This document shows positions 38,023 through 48,019 of a stretch of DNA of 64,000 bases, piece after piece. Source of the DNA: JAQIBY01 sp963676165 (GTDB taxonomy: Bacteria > Bacteroidota > Bacteroidia > Bacteroidales > ML635J-15); NCBI GenBank assembly GCA_963676165.1, contig OY781043.1, positions 558,001-622,000 of the forward strand. The letters are read 5' to 3'. Position 1 is the first letter of the stretch; each line of letters begins with the position of its first letter. The notes below the pieces were generated by a model, which saw nothing but the letters and a program-made list of their open reading frames with translations, searched no databases and had not been told where the DNA came from. A program made the translations under genes and the position numbers.

Positions 38023-39747
38023 TTAATTGTTTGAGTTGAGTTTAATGTAACTTGCGGGTGAAGAACCTGTGAATTTCTTAAAAGCATTATAAAAGGTAGA
38101 TCTGGTTTTAAACCCAACTTTATCGTAAAGCTGATTAATAGTGTAGTCATTGTGATCTTTCGATGCAATCAACATGCAAGCTTCTTTAATGCGGTATTCA
38201 TTGATGTAGTCATTAAAGCGCATGTTGTAATGTGAGTTGAAAAGCTTTGAGATGTAACTCATATTTGTACTTAATTGCCTTGCCAAATCTTCTTGCTTAA
38301 GATTTTTATGCAGAAAGATCTTATCTTCTTTCATTAGTTTTTCTAACTTATTGATGTACTCATCTTTGTACTTTAATGCTGGTGGAACATCTGGGGTACT
38401 TTCTTTTTGAGTTGTTGATATGGTTAATTTTGTGAGGTTTTTTTGTGTAATTGTCAATTTTAATTTTGTGAATATATAAAGCATGAGTATAATTGTAATA
38501 ATTAATAGGCTGAAAGCTAAAAACAGAAATTTTCTAAATTTATTGTTTTGTATTTCTTGAGTTTTGAAATCTTCATTTAAACGGTTCATTAATAAATCTG
38601 ATTCCAGTCTTGCCAACTCAACTTCCATGTTTCTTTGATCTTCATTTGCATTTTGTTCGATGAGACTATCTTGATACAATTTGCATAAAAACAAGTATTC
38701 AGAACTCTTTTCACGATTCCCTAAATGTGAATAATTATCGCATATAGCATACAATAGGTGAACTTTATATCTGTAATTATTGTCTTGAGGAAGTATGCTA
38801 AATTGTTTTTCTAATTGCTCGTTGGAAGCTTCATACGCTTCGATTTCATGCAAATATTTTGCATAGTCCAAAACATATTCTGTCTTATCAATCTCGTTGT
38901 CAATCTGGTTGGCGAAGCTAAGCGATTCTTCATAATAAAAAATTGCAGTGTCTTTTGAGAAATTTGCATAGTGTTTCGCTAATAGTGCATTGCTTTTTGC
39001 CATTTCTTTGGCAATAATGCGTTGTGTCGTTATTTGTTGAAATTGCTTTTCTGTTTGCTTTATGGTTAAAAGACGAATTGCTTTTTCTGCGTAGTGTGGA
39101 ATTTTATCTGTTTGGTTGCATTGCAATGCAAGAGATGCAATATTATTGTAGTGTATTGCTTTTTGAATTCTATTCGAGGAGTTTAAGTAGCTTTCAGCTC
39201 TTTGAAAAAATATCTCTGCTGAGTCGCATAATTGTCTTGCTTGATACGATAAGGCAACATTGTCTAAACTTGTAACAATTGCATTGGTGTCTTGAATTTC
39301 CATTGCAAATTGATATGCTGACAGATATGCATTGACAGCATGAATATGAAGATTTTGTTTGGTTAAGATGTTTCCTGCATTGATGTAAAAATATGGATTG
39401 TTTTCTGTGTACTTTGGAAGTTCAAGTAAAATCTTAGTTGCATTGTTTAAATAGCCTAGCGCCTTGTGCTTGTCGGGTTTAATGTATTGATAGTACTCAC
39501 TCATGGCACTATAATACTGAACTAATGCAGGTTTTAAATTCGCCTTATAATACGCATCTTCAAAATGTGTCTCAAGTAATACAAGGCTGTCTGGATTTGT
39601 TTGATAAATTTCACTGATTTTAAGACTTACACTGTCAATAACTTGAAAGTCAAAATGACTTGTCTTGCTTTGCTTGTTTTGACATGATGTTATGCTATAA
39701 ATTAGCAAAATTCCTATTGTTATAAGTTTAATCTTGGCAATGGTCAT
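38023..39747 (-). CDS. Membrane-anchored TPR / AraC-type HTH regulator
   Basis: 574 residues. The N-terminus has a lipobox-like 'SITSC' (Cys22), then TPR-like helical repeats (about 50-390), one membrane helix (about 405-430, 'FLFLAFSLLIITIILMLYIF'), and a C-terminal AraC-type HTH (about 470-570, 'NLKQEDLARQLSTNMSYIS' ... 'VGFKTRSTFYNAFKKFTGSSP'). Known of this bacteroidetal architecture: periplasmic TPR sensing coupled to a cytoplasmic DNA-binding domain. Its position just upstream of the cassettes and on the same strand makes it a candidate regulator of them (inference). The lipobox may simply be part of a signal-anchor. Confidence 0.82.
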   Translation of the reverse strand: MTIAKIKLITIGILLIYSITSCQNKQSKTSHFDFQVIDSVSLKISEIYQTNPDSLVLLETHFEDAYYKANLKPALVQYYSAMSEYYQYIKPDKHKALGYLNNATKILLELPKYTENNPYFYINAGNILTKQNLHIHAVNAYLSAYQFAMEIQDTNAIVTSLDNVALSYQARQLCDSAEIFFQRAESYLNSSNRIQKAIHYNNIASLALQCNQTDKIPHYAEKAIRLLTIKQTEKQFQQITTQRIIAKEMAKSNALLAKHYANFSKDTAIFYYEESLSFANQIDNEIDKTEYVLDYAKYLHEIEAYEASNEQLEKQFSILPQDNNYRYKVHLLYAICDNYSHLGNREKSSEYLFLCKLYQDSLIEQNANEDQRNMEVELARLESDLLMNRLNEDFKTQEIQNNKFRKFLFLAFSLLIITIILMLYIFTKLKLTITQKNLTKLTISTTQKESTPDVPPALKYKDEYINKLEKLMKEDKIFLHKNLKQEDLARQLSTNMSYISKLFNSHYNMRFNDYINEYRIKEACMLIASKDHNDYTINQLYDKVGFKTRSTFYNAFKKFTGSSPASYIKLNSNN

Positions 39748-39828
39748 GCTTTAATACTTGCATTTTTGTATAAATATAGAAATAATTTTTCAATCAACTA
39801 ATATGAGTGGAAATTTATATCACATAAA

Positions 39829-39857
39829 AAAGCATCTACCTTAATGATAGATGCTTT
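39829..39857. terminator. Bidirectional-looking intrinsic terminator after valS
   Basis: AAAGCATCTA (39829-39838) pairs with TAGATGCTTT (39848-39857). The A-run on its left gives a U-tract for the valS transcript. It is 21 bases beyond the valS stop. Confidence 0.8.
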
Positions 39858-39877
39858 GATGAATATTTAATAATTGC

Positions 39878-42517
39878 TTATGCTTTTCTCAAAGACTCAA
39901 TCTGAGCTTCCAGCAGACGGATGTTTTCTTCCGCATCTGCTTTTTTCTTCTGTTCCATCGCCACAACTTTTTCAGGAGCATTGTTCACGAAACGCTCATT
40001 TCCGAGTTTTTTCATAATGGTATTCAGGAATCCGCGGTTGTATTCCAAGTCTTTTTCAAGCTTTGCAATTTCTTCCTCAGCATTGATAAGATTTCCCAGT
40101 GGAACAAAATATTCATTCGTGTTCACGATGAAAGTTCCTGCGCCATCAATTTTCTCTTCAATGTGAGCAAAGTCTGAAATGTTACAGAGCTTAATGATCA
40201 GTGGCTCGAAACGTGCATTGTATTCTTTTTCGTGAGGAATGATGCGGAGCTCCAAAGATTCTTTCTGTGCCAGATTTTTCTCTTTGCGGATAGTACGTAT
40301 GTTTGAAATTATCTCTTTCGTGAATTCAAAATCTTTCAGTAAGTCAGCATTTGCCTCAGTGATTTCCGGCCATGGAGCAACAATGATGCAGTCTTTTTCT
40401 TCGCGTTCGCGAATCAGATGCCAGATTTCCTCGGTGATAAATGGAGTGAATGGGTGCAGAAGCTTTAGCATAACTTCGAAGAACTCAACGGTTGCTTCGT
40501 AAGTTTTAGCATCGATCGGTTTCTGGTATGCAGGTTTGATGCTTTCCAAATACCATGAGCTGAATTCGTCCCAGAACAAACGATAAACTGTCATCAGAGC
40601 TTCTGATAATCGGAAATCGTCAAATTGCTGGTTGAGGTTTTTGATGGTTTCGTTGAGTTTGTTGCGGAACCACTCAATCGCTATTGCTGCTGATTCTGGT
40701 TGCTCAATATTTTCGTCAACCTCCCATGATTTAACCAGACGGAATGCATTCCATACTTTGTTTGAGAAGTTACGTCCCTGTTCTGGCAAACTGTCGTCAT
40801 ACAACAAGTCTCCGCCGGCAGGTGAACAAAGCAACATTCCCATACGTACGCCATCTGCTCCGTATTTGTCAATCAAATCAATCGGGTTCGGACTGTTTCC
40901 GAGAGATTTTGACATTTTACGACGTTGTTTATCTCTAACGATTCCGTGAAGATAAACATTGGAGAATGGTTTTTCTCCGGCATATTCGTAACCAGCAATG
41001 ATCATACGTGCTACCCAAAAGAAAAGAATCTCAGGTGCAGTAATCAAATCGTTGGTTGGATAGTAATATTTGAATTCCTCATTGTCTGGATTCATGATAC
41101 CGTCGAATACAGAAATTGGCCACAACCATGAGCTGAACCATGTATCGAGTACGTCTTCATCCTGACGAAGATCAGCAGCTTTAAGATCAGCATTGCCGGT
41201 TTTTTCAATGGCAAGTTTCAGCGCTTCTTCTTCAGTTGCAGCTACGACAAATTCATTGCTGTTTGGCAGATAGAATGCAGGAATACGATGTCCCCACCAC
41301 AACTGACGGCTGATACACCAGTCGCGAACATTTTCCATCCAGTGACGGTAAGTGTTCTTGAATTTTGGTGGATGTAGTTTGATTTCATCGTTTTCAACTG
41401 CATCTAAAGCTGGTTTTGCAAGGTTCTCCATTTTCAGGAACCACTGCATGGACAGTTTTGGCTCAATGACTGAATTTGTACGCTCTGAACGTCCAACTTT
41501 ATTGGTGTAATCCTCAATTTTAAGCATGTTGCCAGCTTCTTCCAAAGCTTTAACAGCAAGTTTACGTGCTTCGAAACGATCAACGCCAACAAAATGTTCT
41601 GCTGCTTCGTTGAGCGTTCCGTCATCATTGAAGATGTCAATGCTTTCAAGATTGTGAGTGATTCCGATTTTGTAGTCATTCTCATCGTGAGCCGGAGTGA
41701 TTTTCAAACAACCGGTACCGAATTCCATGTCAACGTATTCGTCCTGAATGATCGGAACAACACGATTTACCAAAGGAACGATAACTTTCTTACCTTGAAG
41801 ATGAGTGAAACGCTCGTCGTTTGGATTGATACAGACAGCGGTGTCTCCGAGAATGGTTTCCGGACGAGTGGTTGCAATGGTTACAAACTCATCATCAGAA
41901 CCTTCAATCTGATATTTAACGTAATACAGTTTTGATTGCTCTTCGGTATAGATTACCTCTTCATCAGAAACGGCAGTTTTAGCCTGTGGATCCCAGTTTA
42001 CCATGCGAACACCGCGGTAAATGAGTCTTTTTTCGTGAAGATCAACAAAAGTTTTTATAACAGATTCAGAACGGATTTCATCCATGGTGAAAGCAGTACG
42101 ATCCCAGTCGCAACTAGCACCAAGTTTCTTCAACTGCTCCAGAATGATTCCTCCGTGTTTTTCTTTCCATTCCCAGGCATGCTCGAGAAATTCGTCCCGG
42201 GTGAGGCTGTTCTTGTCAATGCCTTCGTCGCGAAGTTTAGCAACAACTTTTGCTTCAGTTGCGATGGATGCATGGTCAGTACCCGGTACCCAAACCGCAT
42301 TTTTACCAAGCATACGTGCACGACGAACCAGAATATCCTGAATAGTATCGTTCAGCATATGACCCATGTGCAATACACCTGTGACGTTTGGTGGAGGGAT
42401 CACATTGACGTAAGGTTCACGATTATCCGGCTCAGAATGGAAAAATCCATTGTCCATCCAGTATTTATACCATTTCTTCTCAGCACTTCCTGCTTCGTAT
42501 TTGCTTGGAATGTTCAT
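39878..42517 (-). CDS. valS: Valine-tRNA ligase
   Basis: 879 residues, full length. The enzyme charges tRNA-Val with valine in the cytoplasm. Class I signatures: 'PPPNVTGVLHMGH' (HIGH-type motif, residues 50-53) and KMSKS (residues 534-538). The CP1 editing domain lies between, the anticodon-binding domain follows, and the C-terminal about 65 residues form the tRNA-binding coiled coil typical of ValRS. The start ATG is preceded by a TANNTTTG box about 30 bases upstream. It is monocistronic. A tRNA-Val gene is 8 kb away, but there is no link beyond function. Confidence 0.97.
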   Translation of the reverse strand: MNIPSKYEAGSAEKKWYKYWMDNGFFHSEPDNREPYVNVIPPPNVTGVLHMGHMLNDTIQDILVRRARMLGKNAVWVPGTDHASIATEAKVVAKLRDEGIDKNSLTRDEFLEHAWEWKEKHGGIILEQLKKLGASCDWDRTAFTMDEIRSESVIKTFVDLHEKRLIYRGVRMVNWDPQAKTAVSDEEVIYTEEQSKLYYVKYQIEGSDDEFVTIATTRPETILGDTAVCINPNDERFTHLQGKKVIVPLVNRVVPIIQDEYVDMEFGTGCLKITPAHDENDYKIGITHNLESIDIFNDDGTLNEAAEHFVGVDRFEARKLAVKALEEAGNMLKIEDYTNKVGRSERTNSVIEPKLSMQWFLKMENLAKPALDAVENDEIKLHPPKFKNTYRHWMENVRDWCISRQLWWGHRIPAFYLPNSNEFVVAATEEEALKLAIEKTGNADLKAADLRQDEDVLDTWFSSWLWPISVFDGIMNPDNEEFKYYYPTNDLITAPEILFFWVARMIIAGYEYAGEKPFSNVYLHGIVRDKQRRKMSKSLGNSPNPIDLIDKYGADGVRMGMLLCSPAGGDLLYDDSLPEQGRNFSNKVWNAFRLVKSWEVDENIEQPESAAIAIEWFRNKLNETIKNLNQQFDDFRLSEALMTVYRLFWDEFSSWYLESIKPAYQKPIDAKTYEATVEFFEVMLKLLHPFTPFITEEIWHLIREREEKDCIIVAPWPEITEANADLLKDFEFTKEIISNIRTIRKEKNLAQKESLELRIIPHEKEYNARFEPLIIKLCNISDFAHIEEKIDGAGTFIVNTNEYFVPLGNLINAEEEIAKLEKDLEYNRGFLNTIMKKLGNERFVNNAPEKVVAMEQKKKADAEENIRLLEAQIESLRKA

Positions 42518-42545
42518 CGTTTATTAAGTATTATATTCAAATTCA

Positions 42546-42553
42546 CAAAAATA
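42546..42553 (-). promoter_or_regulatory. -7 box of the valS promoter
   Basis: On the minus strand TATTTTTG fits TANNTTTG. A weak -33 (TTTC) lies 18 bases farther upstream. It sits 29 bases before the valS ATG. Confidence 0.5.
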
Positions 42554-42628
42554 GTTAAAAGTTGGGAAGTTGAAAGGAGAAATTTTGAGTTCTTAGTTTG
42601 TGAGATTTAAAACCGCTAGATCCGGATT

Positions 42629-45238
42629 TTATAAAATGACTCTGTTTTTTTGATTCCTATTTGTTTCTTGTCTAATTTGACAGGCTTTAAAAATCGCGTC
42701 TAGATTTTCTTTAATTTGATCGAATTTGTTCTCTTTTAGTTTTTTATAAAATTGTAAGAATGTATTCTGAATTTCTTCGTAATTATTTTCTACATTCTTT
42801 TGAGTTAAAAACTTTTCAAAATAATCAATCTTTCGATTGTATTTAAACAGTGTGGAGAAAAGTGATTTGTCTCCGTTGTTGATTGTGTGATATCCGCTCA
42901 AGGATGTGATTAGTAATGATTTGAGGTATTCTGGTAAGTATTCGTTTTTTATTTTTGATTTTAATGTGTTTATTATTTTGTTATTGTAGTCGTCCATGTC
43001 AAATGAGACTATGTCATTAAATAACCTAGTGAAGTTATCATCAAAAGTGTTGTCTACTTGTAAATACCTTTCAATATAACTTATGGTCAAATCAATATAC
43101 TGGTCTGGCGTAATTGAGTTTGTAATTTGTGAAGACGATGCAGATGATCTTAATAAAAGATATTGTGAGAGTTTAATTTCTAATTGAAAGGGATATTTGA
43201 TAGGTTGTAAGATTTTACAAAGGGAATTTTGGTATTCTTTCTTTGAATTGAATAACTTTAGACTCAGAAGATTATTTGTGTCGGTGAGGTTTGAGCTTAT
43301 GCTTTCAATAACATTTTCTAGATTTTCTTGGTCATTGTTGTTTTTGTACTCGTGAGCTTTGAAAATAAGTAATGCACGATTTATCTTAATGAAGTCATTT
43401 TGACTTTTATAGTTTTGAATTGAGATTAGTATTCCTGGAAGAACATTTGAAATTAGGACGTCATTTGTCCATGACAATACTTTTTTATCGCTAGTATCAT
43501 CTAAGTTTCTCCATTCGTTAAATTTTTCAAACGAAAAATCTGTTGTAGTAATTTCACCATTAATATATTTGTCGAAACTAAGTTTGTTGAATATTGAAAT
43601 GAAGGATTTTTCACCATCGTAATAATAATTTCTTTGTAATTTGTAATTAATGACAAAGTCTTTAATAAAGTGAATTATTAAAGATTTCTGATTTTTATCA
43701 ATGGATTCAAAGTTTTTTAACTGAGCCAGGAATGAATCCTCTCTATGATTATTTGTGTCTTCGGGTTTTCCTAAATCGTTAGTATTTGTCCATTCTAAAA
43801 AAGCTGATTTCGTTTTTTTAATTTCATTTACAATACGAGGATATTTGCTTCGTAACGCTTCAATAAATATTAAATCATATAGTATCATCTCATTTTTTAG
43901 AATGTTAATTTTTCCAGATGCATGGCTAAATAAACGTTTTGCATCTCTCATAGTGGATATTAACGAGAAAAGTGAACTCTTCTTTTCTTCAATTGGTGAA
44001 TATTGTGATTCGAATTTGTCGTCCGACTCAAGGTTGAGCGCTTCTTTGAGTTTTGTTTTTAAGTAAGCATTTAATAATTCGGTTTTAAAGTTTCCAATAC
44101 AGTGTTCGTAATTGATGATTTTCTCAACATATTGGGTTGGTTTTGGAATGTCTAAATTGGATAGAGATTTCTCAATGTATTCTCTGTCATAAGCGAGTAT
44201 AAAAAATGTATTTGGAAAGTTTGCGTTGTTTCTGACGAGTTTCAGAACTTCGTAAATTTCATCATTGCAAAGGCGATCAATATCATCAATGAAAATGATA
44301 ATTTTCTTGTTAAGTTGTAATATAGTCTCTTTGAGTTTGCCTAGCTCATCTTCAACAGGGCTATGGCTTTTGGAGGTAAGTCCAGTTAGGGTTTTAAGGA
44401 TTCCATTTTTATAGGTTTGGCTTATTGCTTTTGAGTATTTTTCAATTTCTGGTGTTATGTTGGAGTGGTATTTTGAAACTTCTGATTTGAATTTGTTTAG
44501 AAAGTTTTGTGTAATGCTTGTGTCGCACTCGTTGTTCCAAGGATTAAACTCAATTATGATATAGTCTTTTTCATCTCTAAGTCTTTCCTTCATTAAATTC
44601 CAATATGTGGATTTTCCTGAGCCCCATTCTCCATTTAATCCAATAACAAATGCACCTTTCCCAAGTTTTGTGTTTAGAATCTTGGTTACAATTTCTTTAG
44701 AGGTGTCCCATTCTTTATTTTCAATGTCTTTTATAGATAAAAGTGGTTCGTCAATTTCAAAGCCTATTTCGTCAGAATCGGAGCTTTGTTGTGAGCTTTC
44801 TTTGATTATGTTTGTAATTGGAATAATTATTCCAGTTAGAATGGCTAACCCACAAATTGGAAAGATGATGTCTAGGTAATATAGATCAGCATAGTTTTGA
44901 AGATTAAGAAGTCTCCAAGGAGTTTCTGAGTGTTCTCTGATTAGAAAATATCCTGTTAAGATAAATCCATAAATCAAAAGATGTTTCACTGCAACTTTAT
45001 AATTTCTTCGTAATGCTTTGTGAGTCCAATAAATAATTGTGATTCCTGAGAAAATAAAGAATATTACGTCCAGTGTTTCAGTTGCTTTAATTTTACTTAG
45101 GATTGGATTAACAAGTAGTTTGTCAGTTAAATCTTTAAGTGGTTCAAAGAAAATTATGATCCCGGCTGAAATAATAAATGTCCACTTATTCTCTTTGAGA
45201 AAATCAATGATTTTATCTGTAAATTTATTCATATGCAT
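42629..45238 (-). CDS. KAP-family P-loop NTPase with N-terminal membrane helices
   Basis: 869 residues. Four hydrophobic segments lie in the first about 155 residues, then the KAP NTPase domain: Walker A GEWGSGKS (residues 203-210), 'EFNPWN' after it, Walker B 'IIIFIDDIDRL' (about 312-322) and 'ILAYDREYIE'. Membrane helices are a hallmark of KAP NTPases. Known members are scattered, often mobile, and include phage-exclusion proteins such as PifA, so a defence role is possible but unproven. The C-terminal about 450 residues are helical, with no recognised effector. A second ATG at 45232 could be the start. It sits between valS and a polyamine operon with no other accessory gene. Confidence 0.82.
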   Translation of the reverse strand: MHMNKFTDKIIDFLKENKWTFIISAGIIIFFEPLKDLTDKLLVNPILSKIKATETLDVIFFIFSGITIIYWTHKALRRNYKVAVKHLLIYGFILTGYFLIREHSETPWRLLNLQNYADLYYLDIIFPICGLAILTGIIIPITNIIKESSQQSSDSDEIGFEIDEPLLSIKDIENKEWDTSKEIVTKILNTKLGKGAFVIGLNGEWGSGKSTYWNLMKERLRDEKDYIIIEFNPWNNECDTSITQNFLNKFKSEVSKYHSNITPEIEKYSKAISQTYKNGILKTLTGLTSKSHSPVEDELGKLKETILQLNKKIIIFIDDIDRLCNDEIYEVLKLVRNNANFPNTFFILAYDREYIEKSLSNLDIPKPTQYVEKIINYEHCIGNFKTELLNAYLKTKLKEALNLESDDKFESQYSPIEEKKSSLFSLISTMRDAKRLFSHASGKINILKNEMILYDLIFIEALRSKYPRIVNEIKKTKSAFLEWTNTNDLGKPEDTNNHREDSFLAQLKNFESIDKNQKSLIIHFIKDFVINYKLQRNYYYDGEKSFISIFNKLSFDKYINGEITTTDFSFEKFNEWRNLDDTSDKKVLSWTNDVLISNVLPGILISIQNYKSQNDFIKINRALLIFKAHEYKNNNDQENLENVIESISSNLTDTNNLLSLKLFNSKKEYQNSLCKILQPIKYPFQLEIKLSQYLLLRSSASSSQITNSITPDQYIDLTISYIERYLQVDNTFDDNFTRLFNDIVSFDMDDYNNKIINTLKSKIKNEYLPEYLKSLLITSLSGYHTINNGDKSLFSTLFKYNRKIDYFEKFLTQKNVENNYEEIQNTFLQFYKKLKENKFDQIKENLDAIFKACQIRQETNRNQKNRVIL

Positions 45239-45281
45239 ATTTATGTATGGCTCGAATGGAGTCAGTGATAATTGATTAACC

Positions 45282-45289
45282 CAAAATTA
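45282..45289 (-). promoter_or_regulatory. Possible -7 box of the KAP NTPase gene
   Basis: TAATTTTG on the minus strand fits TANNTTTG, 44 bases before the ATG; no good -33 is seen. The remainder of the 45239-45758 gap contains no supported gene. It has a T9G6 homopolymer run near 45400 and a short ATTCGC/GCGAAT inverted repeat near 45570. Confidence 0.4.
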
Positions 45290-45758
45290 GAAAAATTATG
45301 TGTGAATGTCTGCGGAAAAGGTGCTAATCTTTCAACAATGGAAGAATAGTTATTAGAATGATTGTTGATATCTATTCACATACTGCCGCTATGCGTGTTT
45401 TTTTTTGGGGGGAGTACTTTTCTAAAGTGACGAATACAAATATCGCCATCATCGCCAAAACAAAGCACTTATCATGTAATATTATTAAGTTTTCTATTTT
45501 TCTTAAATTCAGGACATGATTATTATGGTGGATTTTGTAAAATTACTATTTGATTTTTACATGTTGTATTCGCAATATTGGCGATAAGCGAATAATTGTA
45601 AAATGGGAAATAGCATTTCGAAAATGCGTATCTTTACCACAGTTTTTCACAGGTTTTAAAAGTCTGAATTCCAGATTTGCAACGAAAATCTGTATTCTAT
45701 TACATGAGACGAATTAATTTTATATGTTATTGAATATCATAGCAATATATTTATGTAA

Positions 45759-47168
45759 ATGAAAAATACTTATTTTGATTTAATTGAGCAGAGTTATTAT
45801 TTCCCACAAGAAGGTTTCGACTTGAGGGATGGTTTTTTAAGCTTTCATGGTGTGTCATTAAAATACCTAATTGAAAAACACGGAACGCCTTTTCGTTTTA
45901 TTTATCTTCCAAAGATTGGTGACCAGATAAAGAAATCCAGAAATTTATTCAATCGTGCGTTTAAAAAGCAAGATTATAAAGGGAAATATTATTTCTGCTA
46001 TTGTACAAAATGTAATCACTTTTATCATGTTATTTCCGAAGCATTGAAACATAAGGTGCATTTGGAAACATCATCTTCTTTTGATATTGATCTAATCCTG
46101 AATCTTTATGAGAAGGGGAAGGTCGATAAAAATCGAATCATTATACATAATGGATTTAAGACAGAGGAATATCTGCAAAAAATTATCCGTATGCAAGAAA
46201 TGGGATTCAAGAATTCCATCATTATTCTTGATTCCACTAGTGAGCTTGACCGCTTAATGAATGTGAAGTCAGAAGCAGTTATTAAGGTTGGAATTCGTAT
46301 GGCGATCAACGAAAACTCACAAACAGCATATTATACATCTCGACTTGGAATTCCTCACAATCATATTATTCCTTTCTTTAAGGAAAAGATCAAAGACAAC
46401 CCGCGTGTTGAGCTAAAAATGCTACACTTTTTCGTGGATTCAGGGATAAAGGATAGTCCTTACTATTGGGGTGAATTCCAAAAAGCACTCAAGTTGTATG
46501 TGGAGCTTAAAAAAGAAAGTAAAAACCTTTCATCCTTTAATTTAGGTGGAGGCTTTCCAATACGTAATCACTTGGGTTTCGAATACGATTATGAATACAT
46601 GATCAATGAAATTGTTTCCAACATTAAGCAGGCTTGTCAGAAAGAAAAAGTGCCGGAACCTGATATTTTTACTGAGTTTGGTAAATACACCGTTGGTGAA
46701 AGTGGGGCAATCATCTTTGAAGTGCTTGAACAAAAGAAACAGAATGATACAGAGCTTTGGTATATTATCAATAATAGCTTAATGAATACCATTCCCGATG
46801 CTTGGTCTATTCAGGAAAAATTCATTTTGTTACCTATCAATAAATGGGATCATGAATATGGTCGTGCTAATATTGGTGGAATTTCTTGTGACCATTCGGA
46901 TTACTACAATTCAGAAGACTTAAATCAAGAAGTGCTTTTGCCAATTAATAAGCCCGATGATAAAGAGCCACTATACCTTGGATTTTTTCATACTGGGGCA
47001 TATCAAGATTCTGTGAGTGGCTATGGTGGTATAAAGCATTGTCTTATTCCTTCACCAAAACACGTTATCCTTGATCGTGATGAGAAAGGAAATATCGTGG
47101 ATTATGTTTATCGGGAGGAACAGTCAGTTGGTGAGATGTTTAACATACTTGGTTACAACGAAAAATGA
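45759..47168 (+). CDS. PLP-dependent decarboxylase, fold type III (arginine decarboxylase-like)
   Basis: 469 residues with the alanine-racemase-like barrel of ornithine/diaminopimelate decarboxylases. Lys84 in 'CYCTKCNHF' sits where the PLP-binding Lys of the 'A.KAN' motif is found. Also visible are a glycine-rich phosphate loop ('FNLGGGFPI'), the C-terminal catalytic Cys block ('GGISCDHSDYYN') and 'GAYQDSVSGYGG'. The next gene is an agmatinase, so arginine decarboxylation to agmatine is the most likely reaction; this rests on context. Its stop overlaps the agmatinase start (ATGA). Confidence 0.8.
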   Translation: MKNTYFDLIEQSYYFPQEGFDLRDGFLSFHGVSLKYLIEKHGTPFRFIYLPKIGDQIKKSRNLFNRAFKKQDYKGKYYFCYCTKCNHFYHVISEALKHKVHLETSSSFDIDLILNLYEKGKVDKNRIIIHNGFKTEEYLQKIIRMQEMGFKNSIIILDSTSELDRLMNVKSEAVIKVGIRMAINENSQTAYYTSRLGIPHNHIIPFFKEKIKDNPRVELKMLHFFVDSGIKDSPYYWGEFQKALKLYVELKKESKNLSSFNLGGGFPIRNHLGFEYDYEYMINEIVSNIKQACQKEKVPEPDIFTEFGKYTVGESGAIIFEVLEQKKQNDTELWYIINNSLMNTIPDAWSIQEKFILLPINKWDHEYGRANIGGISCDHSDYYNSEDLNQEVLLPINKPDDKEPLYLGFFHTGAYQDSVSGYGGIKHCLIPSPKHVILDRDEKGNIVDYVYREEQSVGEMFNILGYNEK

Positions 47169-48019
47169 TGCGGAATTTTGGAGGCATAGAAGATATTTAT
47201 GCAAGGAAGGAAAGGGCAAAAATCTATTTGCAGAATATTCCTTATGACGAAACATCAACGTGGGGGAAAGGTGCTGATAAAGGATTTTCAGCCTTCCTCG
47301 ATGCTGCTGAAAATATGGAGCTTTACGATATTGAAACTGATACAGAAGTGTATAGACAGGGGATTTGTATTTTGCCGGCAATTACTGAGAAGTCAAGTCC
47401 TGAATCTATGTGTAAAGCTGTTTATGAGAACTGTAAACAATTGCTTAATACTGATAAGTATTTGACATTTTTTGGAGGTGAGCACTCTGTTTCCATTGGT
47501 TTAATTGATGCATTTCGTGAGAAATTCGATAATTTGTCTGTTTTGCAGTTGGATGCGCATGCAGATTTGCGAAAATCTTACCTCGGTTCTGAGTGCAATC
47601 ATGCTTGTGCTGTCCATAAAGCTTCAATGACAACAAACCTTGTGCAAGTAGGCATTCGAAGTATGGATAGCTGTGAAAAACAATATCTGGATAAATCAAA
47701 ATGCTTTTTTGCCGAGGAAATGTATGATACAGATGATTGGATGGACAAGTCGATAGACCTTTTAACTGATAATGTGTATTTGACAATTGATTTAGATGTT
47801 TTAGATCCATCTATAATGCCAGAAACCGGAACTCCTGAGCCTGGTGGTTTAGATTGGAATACGACGATACGATATCTTAAAAAAGTGTTTGAGAAAAAGC
47901 AAGTTGTCGGGTTTGACATTGTTGAGTTTGCACCCGTCTTGGGGATGAAAGCACCTGCTTTTCTTGTTTCAAAATTGTATTACAAATTACTGTCTTATAA
48001 ATTCAATAACAATGACTGA
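47165..48019 (+). CDS. speB: Agmatinase / arginase-family ureohydrolase
   Basis: 284 residues. The Mn-binding motifs of the ureohydrolase family are all present: 'GGEHSV' (His107), 'LDAHADLR' (Asp130, His132, Asp134), and 'DLDVLDPS' (Asp about 209 and 211), followed by 'PETGTPEPGGL'. With the upstream decarboxylase it would turn agmatine into putrescine plus urea. The start overlaps the previous stop by 4 bases, and the next gene starts 8 bases before this one ends, so the three are translationally coupled. Arginase or another ureohydrolase specificity cannot be excluded from motifs alone. Confidence 0.88.
   Translation: MMRNFGGIEDIYARKERAKIYLQNIPYDETSTWGKGADKGFSAFLDAAENMELYDIETDTEVYRQGICILPAITEKSSPESMCKAVYENCKQLLNTDKYLTFFGGEHSVSIGLIDAFREKFDNLSVLQLDAHADLRKSYLGSECNHACAVHKASMTTNLVQVGIRSMDSCEKQYLDKSKCFFAEEMYDTDDWMDKSIDLLTDNVYLTIDLDVLDPSIMPETGTPEPGGLDWNTTIRYLKKVFEKKQVVGFDIVEFAPVLGMKAPAFLVSKLYYKLLSYKFNNND

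Noticed and set aside
38023..39747. Reading the TPR/AraC protein as a plain lipoprotein
   Set aside because: The lipobox-like site is present, but a second membrane helix and a C-terminal DNA-binding domain require a membrane-spanning regulator; lipidation remains possible but secondary.
45395..45415. T9G6 homopolymer run that could be phase-variable
   Set aside because: It lies in a non-coding gap far from any start codon or promoter box I can identify.
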